This document shows, piece after piece, positions 6,391 through 7,026 of a stretch of 7,026 bases of DNA (positions are counted from its first letter, which is position 1; every line of letters starts with the position of its first letter). Made by a program: the position numbers and the translations under genes. Source of the stretch: a bacterium (GTDB lineage Bacteria > Armatimonadota > Chthonomonadetes > Chthonomonadales > Chthonomonadaceae); contig JAJZFK010000522.1 in assembly GCA_021805405.1 (NCBI GenBank), positions 1 through 7,026 of the forward strand. Reading direction: 5' to 3'. The notes under the pieces are model-generated. The model did not search any database. It was given only the letters and a program-made list of their open reading frames with translations, and had not been told where the DNA came from.

Positions 6391-7026
6391 ATGAAAGTCG
6401 TGCTGCTACCGGAATTGGTAGCCGACTCTCAACGGAATATGAATATAGACGAAGCAATGCTGGATGTACTTGCGGAGTGCAACTTTGCCGGCATTGCGCG
6501 TCTATATAAGTGGGAGGCTCCAGCTCTTTCACTTGGACGAAATCAGCATACGCTCCCTGATAACTGGCAGCATTTGGTGACGGACTACCGCCTTCAAGTA
6601 GTCAGCAGGCCAACAGGGGGCCGAGCAGTACTCCACCTTAACGAATTGACAATTGCCCTAGCATTTCGAACGGATGCGCTTGGGTGCGGGGGCGGGAGCC
6701 GTGTGCGCTGCCTGCATAAGGCACTGCTTCCGATCACTACAATGCTCATGGAGGCTTCTGGTACTACCGTGGCCACGGGGGCAGCTGTGGGTAACCGCGA
6801 CAATCGCTTCGACTGCTTTCAGGCGATAACAGAAGCTGACGTCGTGGACACGCGGCTCAACACCAAGGCGGCTGGGGCTGCACTGGTAATTCGAGGTGGC
6901 CTCGTACTCCAGCAGGTTTCTGTACGTTCCATACAAGTGACTACCAACCATTCAGGTCAGTTGCCGCAATTCGTTATCGATGAGTTTTACCCTGGTTGCG
7001 ACGAGATTGCATTTGTTCCTATGAAC
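6391..7026 (+). CDS. Lipoate-protein ligase / LipM-type octanoyltransferase, 3'-truncated by window edge
   Basis: This is an open frame of 212 codons from an ATG 4 bases after gcvPB, with no stop before the window ends. The protein belongs to the biotin/lipoate ligase (BPL/LPL) fold. It has an NMNIDEAML helix (16-24), LYKWEAPALSLGRNQ (38-52), and the signature SRPTGGRAVLHLNELT (72-87). A Cys142-Phe143 pair follows, then TKAAGAALVIRGGLVLQQVSV (158-178), matching the family's K-x-x-G-x-A plus 'LQHGS' region. RPTGGRAxLHxxELT is more like LipM octanoyltransferases than E. coli LplA (RRxSGGGAVxHD). Cys142 could be the acyl-thioester cysteine, but I cannot align it with certainty. LipM moves octanoyl from acyl carrier protein to GcvH, whereas LplA uses ATP and free lipoate. 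The position next to gcvH argues that GcvH Lys64 is its target. No strong ribosome site is visible, so coupling to gcvPB is likely. Confidence 0.85.
   Translation, partial: MKVVLLPELVADSQRNMNIDEAMLDVLAECNFAGIARLYKWEAPALSLGRNQHTLPDNWQHLVTDYRLQVVSRPTGGRAVLHLNELTIALAFRTDALGCGGGSRVRCLHKALLPITTMLMEASGTTVATGAAVGNRDNRFDCFQAITEADVVDTRLNTKAAGAALVIRGGLVLQQVSVRSIQVTTNHSGQLPQFVIDEFYPGCDEIAFVPMN

Larger units (their letters stand above)
1..7026 (+). other. Probable single operon livG-livF-(LmeA-like)-gcvT-gcvH-gcvPA-gcvPB-lipoyl ligase
   Basis: All eight genes point the same way. Junctions from left to right are -1, +1, -1, +18, +4, -1 and +4 bases. No junction has a stem-loop with a T-run or a promoter-like gap. 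This predicts one transcript that starts upstream and continues past the window. Internal promoters within coding sequence cannot be excluded by eye. Confidence 0.75.

Noticed and set aside
6658..6951. Minus-strand frame opposite the lipoyl-ligase-type gene
   Set aside because: The plus strand carries the BPL/LPL signature through the same region; the minus-strand product has no family features.
1..7026. Mobile element, CRISPR array, tRNA or defence system
   Set aside because: Nearly every base is in a metabolic coding frame. I found no spaced repeats, terminal inverted repeats or tRNA-like arms.

Overview
The window is a dense, single-strand (+) run of bacterial metabolic genes. It enters inside one gene and leaves inside another, and no gap between genes exceeds 18 bases. 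In order it holds: the 3' part of livG and complete livF (ATP-binding subunits of a branched-chain/hydrophobic amino-acid ABC importer); a membrane-anchored protein that looks like the LmeA/DUF2993 lipid-binding family; then a glycine cleavage set gcvT, gcvH, gcvPA and gcvPB; and finally the 5' part of a lipoate-protein ligase/octanoyltransferase-type gene that is still open at the window edge.

The junctions look like one transcription unit. livG/livF, the DUF2993-like gene/gcvT and gcvPA/gcvPB each overlap by one base (TGATG or TAATG). The remaining gaps are 1, 18, 4 and 4 bases. I see no terminator or promoter, and no room for a glycine riboswitch ahead of gcvT, so expression probably depends on a promoter upstream of the window.

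The four glycine cleavage genes make the T, H and split P (alpha and beta) proteins. P decarboxylates glycine and passes the aminomethyl group to the lipoyl arm of H, and T transfers the one-carbon unit to tetrahydrofolate and releases ammonia. The last gene probably attaches the octanoyl or lipoyl group to the H lysine, so the enzyme that matures H is encoded beside its substrate. The L protein (dihydrolipoyl dehydrogenase) and lipoyl synthase are not in the window. The Liv-type transporter subunits at the left could supply amino acids, possibly including glycine, but that link is inference from position only.

The organism is a bacterium with roughly balanced base composition. The split P protein argues against Escherichia-like proteobacteria, whose P protein is one chain. 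Split GcvP, a LipM/LplA-type lipoylation enzyme and an LmeA-like protein together fit lineages such as Armatimonadota, Eremiobacterota, Chloroflexota or related uncultured groups. I cannot choose between these from the sequence alone. I found no mobile elements, CRISPR arrays, RNA genes or signs of a defence system. This is mostly recognisable core metabolism in an unusual gene order.
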